DNA of 7,471 nt from Eubacterium sp. (lineage in GTDB: Bacteria > Bacillota > Clostridia > Lachnospirales > Lachnospiraceae), in contig JABUSX010000005.1 in the NCBI GenBank assembly GCA_021442545.1, positions 1 through 7,471 of the forward strand. The letters run 5' to 3'. Shown one piece after another: positions 1 through 5,748 of this stretch; within the stretch, counting starts at the first letter, position 1, and every line of letters begins with the position of its first letter. The notes below the pieces were generated by a model. The model worked only from the letters and a program-made list of their open reading frames with translations, was not told where the DNA came from and ran no database searches. Position numbers and translations under genes: made by a program.

Positions 1-744
1 ATACTCTGCTGCGGGGCAAAAAAACCGAGGGATCTGAAGGTTCCGGGCAGGGAAGAGTGCAGGGATGTATTTTATGCGGTGGATTTTCTGAAATCTGCCA
101 CGAAAGATCTGCTTGGCGGAAAACAGGATGCATGGACGATCAGTGCGAAAAATAAACGCGTGGTGATCGTGGGAGGCGGGGATACAGGAAATGACTGTCT
201 CGGAACCTGTATCCGGCAGGGCGCAAAAAGCGTGACCCAGATCGAAATGATGCCGAAGCCTCCGCTGCAGAGAAGAGACGATAATCCGTGGCCGCAATGG
301 CCGCTTATCCTGAAGACCGATTACGGACAGCTCGAAGCGATCCGGGTTTTCGGCAAAGATCCCCGGATATTCGGAACGACGGTGAAGGAAATCATTACCG
401 AAAACGGGAAACTGAAAGCCGTTCGTACGGTAAAGGTGAAATCGGAAAAAGGTGCACTGATCGAAATCGAAGGAAGTGAAAAGGAGATCCGGTGTGAGCT
501 TCTGATCATTGCCGCCGGCTTTCTGGGATGCGAGGACTATGTGATTCTGGAATCTGCAGTGAAGCAGACCGGACGCGGAGTGGTAAAAACAGAGGAAGGG
601 CAATACCAGACTTCGGTTCCCGGTATCTTTACGGCAGGGGATATGCACAGAGGGCAGTCCCTCGTCGTCTGGGCCGTAGCTGAAGGGAGACACTGCGCAG
701 CGGAAACCGATGCATATCTGATGGGATATACATTGCTTACATGA
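1..744 (+). CDS. gltD: Glutamate synthase (NADPH) small subunit, C-terminal part; 5' end outside window
   Basis: The reading frame is open from base 1 and ends at TGA 742-744, giving 247 residues, roughly the C-terminal half of a family usually near 480-500 residues. The small subunit takes electrons from NADPH through FAD and passes them to the large subunit GltB, which converts glutamine plus 2-oxoglutarate to two glutamates in the cytoplasm. Visible motifs, in fragment numbering: ILCCGA at 1-6; AVDFLKS at 26-32; the second dinucleotide-binding fold VVIVGGGDTGND at 54-65, the expected NADPH site; the GltD-typical block PPLQRRDDNPWPQWP followed by DYG; and the C-terminal FAD-contacting segment GIFTAGDMHRGQSLVVWAVA. 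The NPWPQWP block favours true GltD over related flavoprotein subunits such as sulfide dehydrogenase or PreT-like enzymes. The missing N-terminus should hold the cysteine clusters and the first FAD fold. A gltB partner would be expected upstream but cannot be seen. No frameshift is visible. The gene lies 107 bases before glnN on the same strand. Confidence 0.94.
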   Translation: MLCCGAKKPRDLKVPGREECRDVFYAVDFLKSATKDLLGGKQDAWTISAKNKRVVIVGGGDTGNDCLGTCIRQGAKSVTQIEMMPKPPLQRRDDNPWPQWPLILKTDYGQLEAIRVFGKDPRIFGTTVKEIITENGKLKAVRTVKVKSEKGALIEIEGSEKEIRCELLIIAAGFLGCEDYVILESAVKQTGRGVVKTEEGQYQTSVPGIFTAGDMHRGQSLVVWAVAEGRHCAAETDAYLMGYTLLT

Positions 745-851
745 CAGGAGATCCTGAAATCGGTATTACGTGACCGCGGCAAATTCAGAACAGAATGAAA
801 AGCAGAATTCGTATAAGAATGACAAATCAGGAAGGAATGAAGGAGAATATT
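745..851 (+). other. gltD-glnN intergenic gap
   Basis: These 107 bases hold no convincing terminator. The only stem candidates are four-pair arms (CGGT 761-764 with ACCG 773-776, and ATTC 807-810 with GAAT 817-820). A -10-like TATAAG lies at 812-817, but no reasonable -35 box sits 16-18 bases upstream, so I do not call a promoter. An in-frame upstream extension of the glnN frame begins at ATG 795 and is discussed under glnN. Co-transcription from gltD is possible. Confidence 0.5.
841..845 (+). promoter_or_regulatory. Ribosome binding site of glnN
   Basis: AGGAG lies six bases before ATG 852. It is the best-placed Shine-Dalgarno sequence among the in-frame starts (795, 819, 837, 852), and it is why the 852 start is preferred. 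Confidence 0.8.
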
Positions 852-2954
852 ATGGAAACAGCAAAAGTACCGGAATATTTCGGAAGCATGGTTTTTGATG
901 ACAGAGTGATGCGGTCTGTTCTTCCGGGGAAGGTTTACACTTCTCTCAGAAAGACGATCGATGAAGGAAAAAAACTGAGACCCGAGGTGGCAGAATCTGT
1001 TGCAAAGGCCATGAGAGACTGGGCAGTGGAAAAGGGTGCGACGCATTTTACGCACTGGTTCCAGCCGCTTACCGGTGTGACGGCGGAAAAGCATGATTCG
1101 TTTATCGAACCTTCACCTGACGGAGGAGTCATCATGGCTTTTTCCGGCAAGACGCTGATTCAGGGTGAGCCGGATGCTTCATCCTTCCCGACGGGCGGAA
1201 TCCGCGCAACTTTTGAAGCAAGAGGGTATACGGCCTGGGATCCGACTTCCTATGCATTTATCAAGGATAAGACTTTATGCATTCCCACAGCCTTCTGTTC
1301 CTACGGCGGAGAGGCACTTGACAAGAAGACGCCGCTTCTTCGTTCCATGGAAGCGTTGAATAAGCAGGCTTTGCGTATATTAAGACTGTTCGGAAATGAC
1401 AAGGTGAAATATGTGCATACCTCCGTCGGTCCCGAGCAGGAATATTTCCTGATCACGAAGGAGATGTATGATAAAAGACCGGATCTGAAATACACAGGCA
1501 GAACGCTTTTCGGTGCCAGATCTCCCAAGGGTCAGGAAATGGATGACCACTATTTCGGCGTGATCAAGCCGCGGGTAAAGGATTTCATGGATGATCTGGA
1601 CGAAGAACTCTGGAAACTGGGGATCCTTGCGAAGACGGAACATAACGAAGTGGCACCGGCACAGCATGAACTGGCCCCCATTTATTCGAAGACCAATATC
1701 GCAACGGATCAGAATCAGCTGATGATGGAGATCATGAAGAAGGTTGCCGCCCGCCACGGACTTGTCTGCCTGCTTCATGAGAAACCTTTTGAAGGGGTAA
1801 ACGGCAGCGGCAAACATAACAACTGGTCTCTTTCCACGGATACCGGAAGCAATCTGCTTTCGCCGGGAGATACGCCGTATGAAAATGCACAGTTCCTTCT
1901 GATCTTATGCGCCGTGATTAAGGCGGTGGATGATTACCAGGATCTGCTTCGGATTTCGGTTGCGACCGCCGGAAACGATCACAGACTCGGCGCAAACGAA
2001 GCACCGCCGGCCATCATTTCGGTCTTCCTCGGTGATGAACTTACGGCGATCCTGGATGCGATCGAAGCAGGTACGCCTTACAGCGGCAGTGAAAAGAAGA
2101 TCATGAAGCTGGGTGTCGATGTTCTGCCGCGCTTTGCAAGAGATAATACGGACAGGAACCGTACTTCTCCCTTTGCCTTCACGGGAAATAAGTTTGAATT
2201 CAGAAGTCTGGGTTCTTCGAACAGCATTGCATGCGCCAACATGATGCTGAATTCGGCCGTGGCCGAGTCCCTGAAGATCTATGCAGACAGACTGGAGGGT
2301 GCGGAGAATTTCGAAGAAGTGCTTCATGAAATGATCCGGAAGACCATCCGGGATCATAAGAGGATCCTGTTCAACGGAAACGGGTATGACGAAGCCTGGG
2401 TCAAAGAAGCAACGGAAGTAAGAGGCCTTTCCAATTATCCGACGACGGCGGACTGCATGCCGCATCTGCTGGACGAAAAGAACGTTTCCATGCTGACTTC
2501 GCATGGGGTATTCAGCAAAGAAGAGCTCCAGTCCAGATGCGACATCATGCTTGAAAACTATTGCAAACAGGTCCGGATCGAAGTGAATACCATGCTTGAG
2601 ATCACACGCAGAATGATCCTTCCGGCGGTCGAGAATTATGCGGATCAGCTTTCACAGACTGTCGTAAGGAAGAAGGCCGTATGTGACGGCATGACCTGTG
2701 TTTACGAAACGACAATCGTAAAGAAACTCTCGGCTCTTGCAGATGAACTCTTCCTGAAAGCCGAGGAACTCGAGAGGGCGGCGGAAGACCTGAACGGAGC
2801 AGAAGATATCCTTGCGGAAAGCAGAGCCATCAGAGACTGCATCCTTCCGGGAATGCAGGAGCTTCGCCGGGCTGCGGATGCGGCAGAAACCTATGTCGGG
2901 AAAAACTGCTGGCCGCTTCCTTCTTACGGGGAACTGCTTTTCTCGGTGAAGTGA
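852..2954 (+). CDS. glnN: Glutamine synthetase type III (GSIII)
   Basis: This enzyme makes glutamine from glutamate, ammonia and ATP in the cytoplasm. Its 700 residues match the GSIII family (about 700) and not GSI (about 440-470). Motifs, numbered from ATG 852: the GSIII-type N-terminus [10 protein letters not shown] at 6-15; [15 protein letters not shown] at 61-75 followed by [27 protein letters not shown] at 112-131; the metal/glutamate-site segment GPEQEYF at 193-199; NGSGKHNN at 317-324; the phosphate-binding-like [13 protein letters not shown] at 375-387; [10 protein letters not shown] at 434-443, followed by [12 protein letters not shown]; and the C-terminal [11 protein letters not shown] at 687-697. 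The frame extends 19 codons upstream to ATG 795, but that extension ([12 protein letters not shown]...) is unlike GSIII, and 852 has AGGAG six bases before it. The gene is often labelled glnA in clostridial genomes. Its position after gltD pairs the two halves of the GS-GOGAT ammonia assimilation cycle. The stop TGA 2952-2954 lies within an inverted repeat. Confidence 0.95.
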   Translation: METAKVPEYFGSMVFDDRVMRSVLPGKVYTSLRKTIDEGKKLRPEVAESVAKAMRDWAVEKGATHFTHWFQPLTGVTAEKHDSFIEPSPDGGVIMAFSGKTLIQGEPDASSFPTGGIRATFEARGYTAWDPTSYAFIKDKTLCIPTAFCSYGGEALDKKTPLLRSMEALNKQALRILRLFGNDKVKYVHTSVGPEQEYFLITKEMYDKRPDLKYTGRTLFGARSPKGQEMDDHYFGVIKPRVKDFMDDLDEELWKLGILAKTEHNEVAPAQHELAPIYSKTNIATDQNQLMMEIMKKVAARHGLVCLLHEKPFEGVNGSGKHNNWSLSTDTGSNLLSPGDTPYENAQFLLILCAVIKAVDDYQDLLRISVATAGNDHRLGANEAPPAIISVFLGDELTAILDAIEAGTPYSGSEKKIMKLGVDVLPRFARDNTDRNRTSPFAFTGNKFEFRSLGSSNSIACANMMLNSAVAESLKIYADRLEGAENFEEVLHEMIRKTIRDHKRILFNGNGYDEAWVKEATEVRGLSNYPTTADCMPHLLDEKNVSMLTSHGVFSKEELQSRCDIMLENYCKQVRIEVNTMLEITRRMILPAVENYADQLSQTVVRKKAVCDGMTCVYETTIVKKLSALADELFLKAEELERAAEDLNGAEDILAESRAIRDCILPGMQELRRAADAAETYVGKNCWPLPSYGELLFSVK

Positions 2955-2960
2955 GAAAAG
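2937..2960 (+). repeat. Inverted repeat (stem-loop) across the glnN stop codon
   Basis: CTTTTCTC at 2937-2944 and GAGAAAAG at 2953-2960 are perfect 8-base reverse complements around the 8-base spacer GGTGAAGT. A G-T pair (2945/2952) could extend the stem by one. The stop codon TGA 2952-2954 sits at the base of the loop and in the 3' arm. The stem is only three G-C pairs deep and is followed by AAGGTGCAG, not a U-tract, so it is not a standard intrinsic terminator. It may be a 3'-end stabiliser or chance. The repeat itself is seen directly; any function is inference. Confidence 0.5.
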
Positions 2961-3096
2961 AAGGTGCAGAGTGACGGTGCGAGAAGCAGAACAGCATGGA
3001 AATGAGGAATATTGATTCATAAGGAAGAACTGCACGGATATTTTTTGTGAAGAAATCTGCCGGGGAAATCTAGTATGAAGAAAAATGAGGCCGAAA
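2955..3096 (+). other. glnN-purF intergenic gap
   Basis: This 142-base gap is the longest in the window and a likely place for a separate purF promoter, but none is clear. TTGATT at 3012-3017 resembles a -35 box. The nearest -10-like string, GATATT at 3037-3042, is 19 bases away and matches the consensus at only four positions. A T6 run at 3041-3046 has no GC-rich hairpin before it. A 7-base direct repeat, GAAATCT, occurs at 3052-3058 and 3065-3071. I recognise no riboswitch (in particular no purine or glutamine aptamer) and no coding potential. Confidence 0.45.
3087..3090 (+). promoter_or_regulatory. Ribosome binding site supporting the purF start at 3097
   Basis: GAGG lies six bases before ATG 3097. 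The longer in-frame start ATG 3085 has only an A-rich stretch with GAAG upstream and no proper Shine-Dalgarno sequence. The site therefore favours 3097. Confidence 0.55.
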
Positions 3097-4530
3097 ATGG
3101 GAATTCATGAGGAATGCGGTGTTTTCGGGGTGTTCGGCACCGAACCGCAGAATGTGGCCGGGATCGCATATTACGGACTGTACAGCCTGCAGCACAGGGG
3201 CCAGGAGAGCTGCGGTATAGTCGTAAATGATGACGGTGTCTTTGCCGTTCATAAAGATCTCGGCCTGGTAGGTGATGTCTTTACCGAAAATGTTTTGTCA
3301 GATCTGCCGGAGGGTTATGCGGCCATTGGGCACGTCCGCTACGGAACGACGGGCGCTTCGACAAGAGAAAACTGTCAGCCTCTTACCGTCAACCATCAGA
3401 AGGGAAAGCTTGCCGTTGCGCATAACGGAAATCTGACAAATGCATTGAAACTAAGAGACGAGCTGGAGCTCCAAGGTGCGATCTTTCATACGACCAGTGA
3501 TACAGAGACGATCTGTTATCTGATCACAAAAGAACGGCTGACGGCAAAGAGCATTGAAGAGGCTGTATGTCGGGCGGTATCCGCTCTGGTCGGTGCCTAC
3601 AGCCTTGTGATTATGTCGGCAACAAAAATGATTGCGGTTCGGGATCCCTGGGGGTTCCGGCCGCTTTGTTACGGTCAGAGGGAAGACGGAAGTTTTGTAA
3701 TCGCATCGGAAAGCTGTGCACTGGATGCAACAGGGGCGCGGCTTATCCGGGATGTGAAACCCGGCGAGATGATCGTTTTTTCATGTGAAGCAGGTTCAGT
3801 CAGAGTGCAGCACATGAAAACGAGCTGTCAGACCGTATCGAAAAAACTCTGTATTTTTGAATATATCTATTTTGCAAGACCGGATTCCGTGATCGACGGG
3901 AGAAGCGTTCATGCAGCAAGACTGGAAGCCGGAAGGATCCTCGCAGCAGACCATCCTGCCGAGGCGGATGTTGTGATCGGCGTACCGGATTCCGGCCTTG
4001 ATGCCGCCATCGGCTATTCTCAGGAAAGCGGGATCCCTTATGAAATCGGTCTGGTGAAAAACAAGTATGTCGGAAGAAGCTTTATTTCGCCCTGTGCGTC
4101 CATGCGATCCGATACCGTCCGGATCAAGCTGAGCCCTGTCCGAAGTGTGATCGACGGAAAAAGAGTCGTGCTGATCGATGATTCGATCGTACGCGGTACC
4201 ACGAGCAGGAGAATTGTCGAGATCCTCAGAGAAGCCGGAGCGGCCGAGATCCATCTGCGTATCTCGTCTCCGCCGTTTAAACATCCCTGTTTTTACGGAG
4301 TGGATATCGATTCGGAGGAATATCTGATCGCAAATCAGCATAGTACGCCGGAGATTGCAGAAATGATCGGTGTGGATTCACTTGCCTTCCTGAATGCCGG
4401 ATCACTTGGAAGGCTGTCAGGAAATCAGGACTTCTGTTCGGCCTGCTTCAACGGGGATTATCCGACGGAGATTCCGTCCGATCTGCGGAAAGACAGATTT
4501 GAGAAAAAACTTTCGGAGAGAGAAAACTGA
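3097..4530 (+). CDS. purF: Amidophosphoribosyltransferase (glutamine PRPP amidotransferase)
   Basis: PurF moves the amide nitrogen of glutamine to PRPP, giving phosphoribosylamine, the first committed step of purine synthesis. The product is 477 residues from ATG 3097, or 481 from ATG 3085. Numbers here use 3097. The N-terminal Ntn glutaminase domain begins at EECGVFG, with Cys7 as the expected nucleophile after removal of a short propeptide. HRGQES (34-39), HVRYGTTG (79-86) and HNGN (109-112) are glutaminase motifs. The C-terminal phosphoribosyltransferase domain has the PRPP loop VVLIDDSIVRGTTS at 357-370. Cys252 (KLCIFEY), Cys398 (HPCFYG), and Cys447 and Cys450 (CSAC) match the four 4Fe-4S ligands of Bacillus subtilis PurF, which E. 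coli PurF lacks. That points to an oxygen-sensitive Bacillus-type enzyme. It is unusual for purF to sit next to carA rather than in a pur operon; here the shared link is glutamine. The stop TGA 4528-4530 is followed after four bases by a palindrome. Confidence 0.97.
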   Translation: MGIHEECGVFGVFGTEPQNVAGIAYYGLYSLQHRGQESCGIVVNDDGVFAVHKDLGLVGDVFTENVLSDLPEGYAAIGHVRYGTTGASTRENCQPLTVNHQKGKLAVAHNGNLTNALKLRDELELQGAIFHTTSDTETICYLITKERLTAKSIEEAVCRAVSALVGAYSLVIMSATKMIAVRDPWGFRPLCYGQREDGSFVIASESCALDATGARLIRDVKPGEMIVFSCEAGSVRVQHMKTSCQTVSKKLCIFEYIYFARPDSVIDGRSVHAARLEAGRILAADHPAEADVVIGVPDSGLDAAIGYSQESGIPYEIGLVKNKYVGRSFISPCASMRSDTVRIKLSPVRSVIDGKRVVLIDDSIVRGTTSRRIVEILREAGAAEIHLRISSPPFKHPCFYGVDIDSEEYLIANQHSTPEIAEMIGVDSLAFLNAGSLGRLSGNQDFCSACFNGDYPTEIPSDLRKDRFEKKLSEREN

Positions 4531-4534
4531 AACA

Positions 4535-4553
4535 GATCATTCAGTGAATGATC
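4535..4553 (+). repeat. Perfect palindrome / hairpin between purF and carA
   Basis: GATCATTC (4535-4542) and GAATGATC (4546-4553) are exact reverse complements around the 3-base centre AGT. As DNA it is a symmetric 19-base site, suited to a dimeric regulator. As RNA it is a tight 8-pair hairpin starting four bases after the purF stop. No U-tract follows, so it is not a canonical terminator. It ends 17 bases before the carA Shine-Dalgarno. The symmetry is seen directly; its role as operator, processing site or translational element is inference. Confidence 0.6.
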
Positions 4554-4563
4554 AGCCGCTGAT
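4551..4563 (+). repeat. Second inverted repeat, overlapping the palindrome upstream of carA
   Basis: ATCAG (4551-4555) and CTGAT (4559-4563) are reverse complements around CCG. The 5' arm shares ATC 4551-4553 with the 3' arm of the larger hairpin, so the two full stems cannot form together. The structure ends seven bases before GGAGG at 4571-4575. The stem is short and may be chance. Confidence 0.4.
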
Positions 4564-4570
4564 GAAAAAA

Positions 4571-4575
4571 GGAGG
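4571..4575 (+). promoter_or_regulatory. Ribosome binding site of carA (selects a GTG start)
   Basis: GGAGG, within AAAAAAGGAGG, lies five bases before GTG 4581. The out-of-frame ATG at 4577 is only one base away and too close to be used. A weaker GGAG at 4589-4592 could serve the in-frame ATG 4599. Confidence 0.75.
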
Positions 4576-4580
4576 CATGT

Positions 4581-5678
4581 GTGAGTGTGGAGACCGGAAT
4601 GAAAAAAATTGTACTGACTGACGGAAGTGAGTACTACGGAAGGGGCTTCGGAGCAGATCGAAACGGCGTCTGCGAGCTGGTGTTCAACACCTCTCCCGTG
4701 GGATACCAGGAGATCCTTTCGGATCCTTCCTATACGGATCAGTTCGTTGTGATGGCCTATCCCCTGATCGGGAATTACGGGATCAATGAAGAAGATTTTG
4801 AAACGAAACGGCCTTCCGTCGGGGGATTGATCGTCCGGGATTACAACGATCATCCTTCTAATTTCAGAAGTGTGATGACGCTGTCCTCCTGCATGGAGAT
4901 GTATCAGATTCCGGGTATTTCGGATGTGGATACCAGAGAACTCGTACGGAAGATCCGGAATCAGGGAAGCCAGAAGGCTCTTCTTACGGACGCGGATACG
5001 GATGTGAGAGATGCTCTGGCAGAACTGAACCGCAGCGTGACGCCCCATGATGCCGTATCCAGAGTCAGCAGAAAACGGGTCGAACACTATGCGGTCTCCG
5101 ATCCGGCGTTTCATGTTGCCTGTGTGGATTTCGGCATGAAAGAAAATATAATCCGTTCTTTCCTGGAATCCGGCTGCAGCGTAACGGTTTTCCCCTGGAA
5201 CGTAAAAGCGGAGGAAATAAAAAAATGTCATCCGGACGGGATTTTTCTGTCAAACGGACCCGGAGATCCTACGGATGTAAAATGTGCCGTCGGGCTGGTG
5301 CAGAACCTGAAGGGAGAGTATCCGATGTTCGGGATCTGTCTGGGACATCAGATCATGGCACTGGCCTGCGGAGCAGAGACATACAAACTGAAGTTCGGCC
5401 ACAGAGGAGGCAATCATCCCGTTCGTGATCTGCTCACAGGAGAGATCGAGATGACGTCACAGAATCATTCCTATGCGGTGGATGAAAAGAGCCTCTCCGG
5501 AACGGGACTTACGGTAACACATCTTAATCTTCTGGACGGAACCGTGGAAGGGCTGAAGTCGGATGCAGACAGGCTGTTTTCCGTACAGTATCACCCGGAA
5601 AGCGCTCCCGGACCGACGGAGGGAAGTTACCTGTTCGGAAGATTCCGGAGTCTGATGGGATCGGAAAAACACCTGTAA
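4581..5678 (+). CDS. carA: Carbamoyl-phosphate synthase small (glutaminase) subunit
   Basis: CarA hydrolyses glutamine and channels the ammonia to CarB for carbamoyl phosphate, the precursor of pyrimidines and arginine. The product is 365 residues, close to the usual 360-380. The N-terminal CarA-specific domain shows LTDGSEYYGRGFG (12-24), VFNTSPVGYQEILSDPSY (34-51) and PLIGNYG (61-67). The class I glutamine amidotransferase domain starts near HVACVDFGMKENI (178-190), then has LSNGPGDP (223-230), the nucleophile elbow FGICLGHQ with Cys253, the oxyanion-side NHPV, TSQNHSYAV, and the catalytic pair His338/Glu340 in QYHPES. All catalytic residues are present. The start is taken as GTG 4581 because of the strong GGAGG; ATG 4599 (residue 7) is an alternative that fits the usual N-terminus MKK... 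equally well. The gene follows purF by 50 bases and precedes its partner carB by 70. No pyr gene (pyrB, pyrC, pyrR) is visible, so from context alone the pathway served could be pyrimidine, arginine or both. Confidence 0.97.
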   Translation: MSVETGMKKIVLTDGSEYYGRGFGADRNGVCELVFNTSPVGYQEILSDPSYTDQFVVMAYPLIGNYGINEEDFETKRPSVGGLIVRDYNDHPSNFRSVMTLSSCMEMYQIPGISDVDTRELVRKIRNQGSQKALLTDADTDVRDALAELNRSVTPHDAVSRVSRKRVEHYAVSDPAFHVACVDFGMKENIIRSFLESGCSVTVFPWNVKAEEIKKCHPDGIFLSNGPGDPTDVKCAVGLVQNLKGEYPMFGICLGHQIMALACGAETYKLKFGHRGGNHPVRDLLTGEIEMTSQNHSYAVDEKSLSGTGLTVTHLNLLDGTVEGLKSDADRLFSVQYHPESAPGPTEGSYLFGRFRSLMGSEKHL

Positions 5679-5737
5679 CGGAACTCATCCGGGGATTCTT
5701 TTAACGAGTTGATTTTGCTGTAATACAAATCCGTAAT

Positions 5738-5742
5738 GGAGG
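5738..5742 (+). promoter_or_regulatory. Ribosome binding site of carB
   Basis: GGAGG lies six bases before ATG 5749 and fixes the carB start. The 70-base carA-carB gap (5679-5748) otherwise shows only a weak five-pair repeat (AACTC 5682-5686, GAGTT 5706-5710), with no terminator or clear promoter, so carA and carB are probably co-transcribed. Confidence 0.8.
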
Positions 5743-5748
5743 CCGGCT

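Noticed and set aside
789..817. Promoter before glnN using TATAAG at 812-817
   Set aside because: No acceptable -35 hexamer lies at 16-18 bases. One weak box in AT-rich sequence is not enough.
1905..2504. A 199-codon open frame on the - strand opposite glnN
   Set aside because: It has the same cause as the frame opposite carB: codon-aligned antisense of a gene that rarely uses TTA, CTA or TCA. No family resemblance, and glnN is certain.
3012..3042. Promoter before purF using TTGATT at 3012-3017 and GATATT at 3037-3042
   Set aside because: The spacer is 19 bases and both boxes match consensus at only four of six positions; noted in the gap description but not called.
3074..3109. Tiny frame ATG 3074 to TGA 3109 overlapping the purF start, as a possible leader peptide
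   Set aside because: Eleven codons, no good ribosome binding site, and no run of regulatory codons or attenuator hairpin.
4577..4621. Out-of-frame ATG 4577 inside the carA start region
   Set aside because: It sits one base after GGAGG, too close for initiation, and yields only 14 residues. GTG 4581 in the carA frame fits.
4458..5231. A 257-codon open frame on the - strand across the purF end and carA start
   Set aside because: It overlaps two certain genes, has a biased His/Arg/Ile/Phe composition and shows no domain.
5729..5748. Possible PyrR-binding-like RNA before carB (AATCC then GGAGGCC)
   Set aside because: The spacing and loop do not match the PyrR consensus, and the GGAGG is explained by the ribosome binding site. 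No terminator/antiterminator pair is present.
5679..5748. Terminator in the carA-carB gap from AACTC/GAGTT with a short T-run
   Set aside because: The stem is five pairs with a 19-base loop, and the T-run lies inside the loop rather than after the stem.
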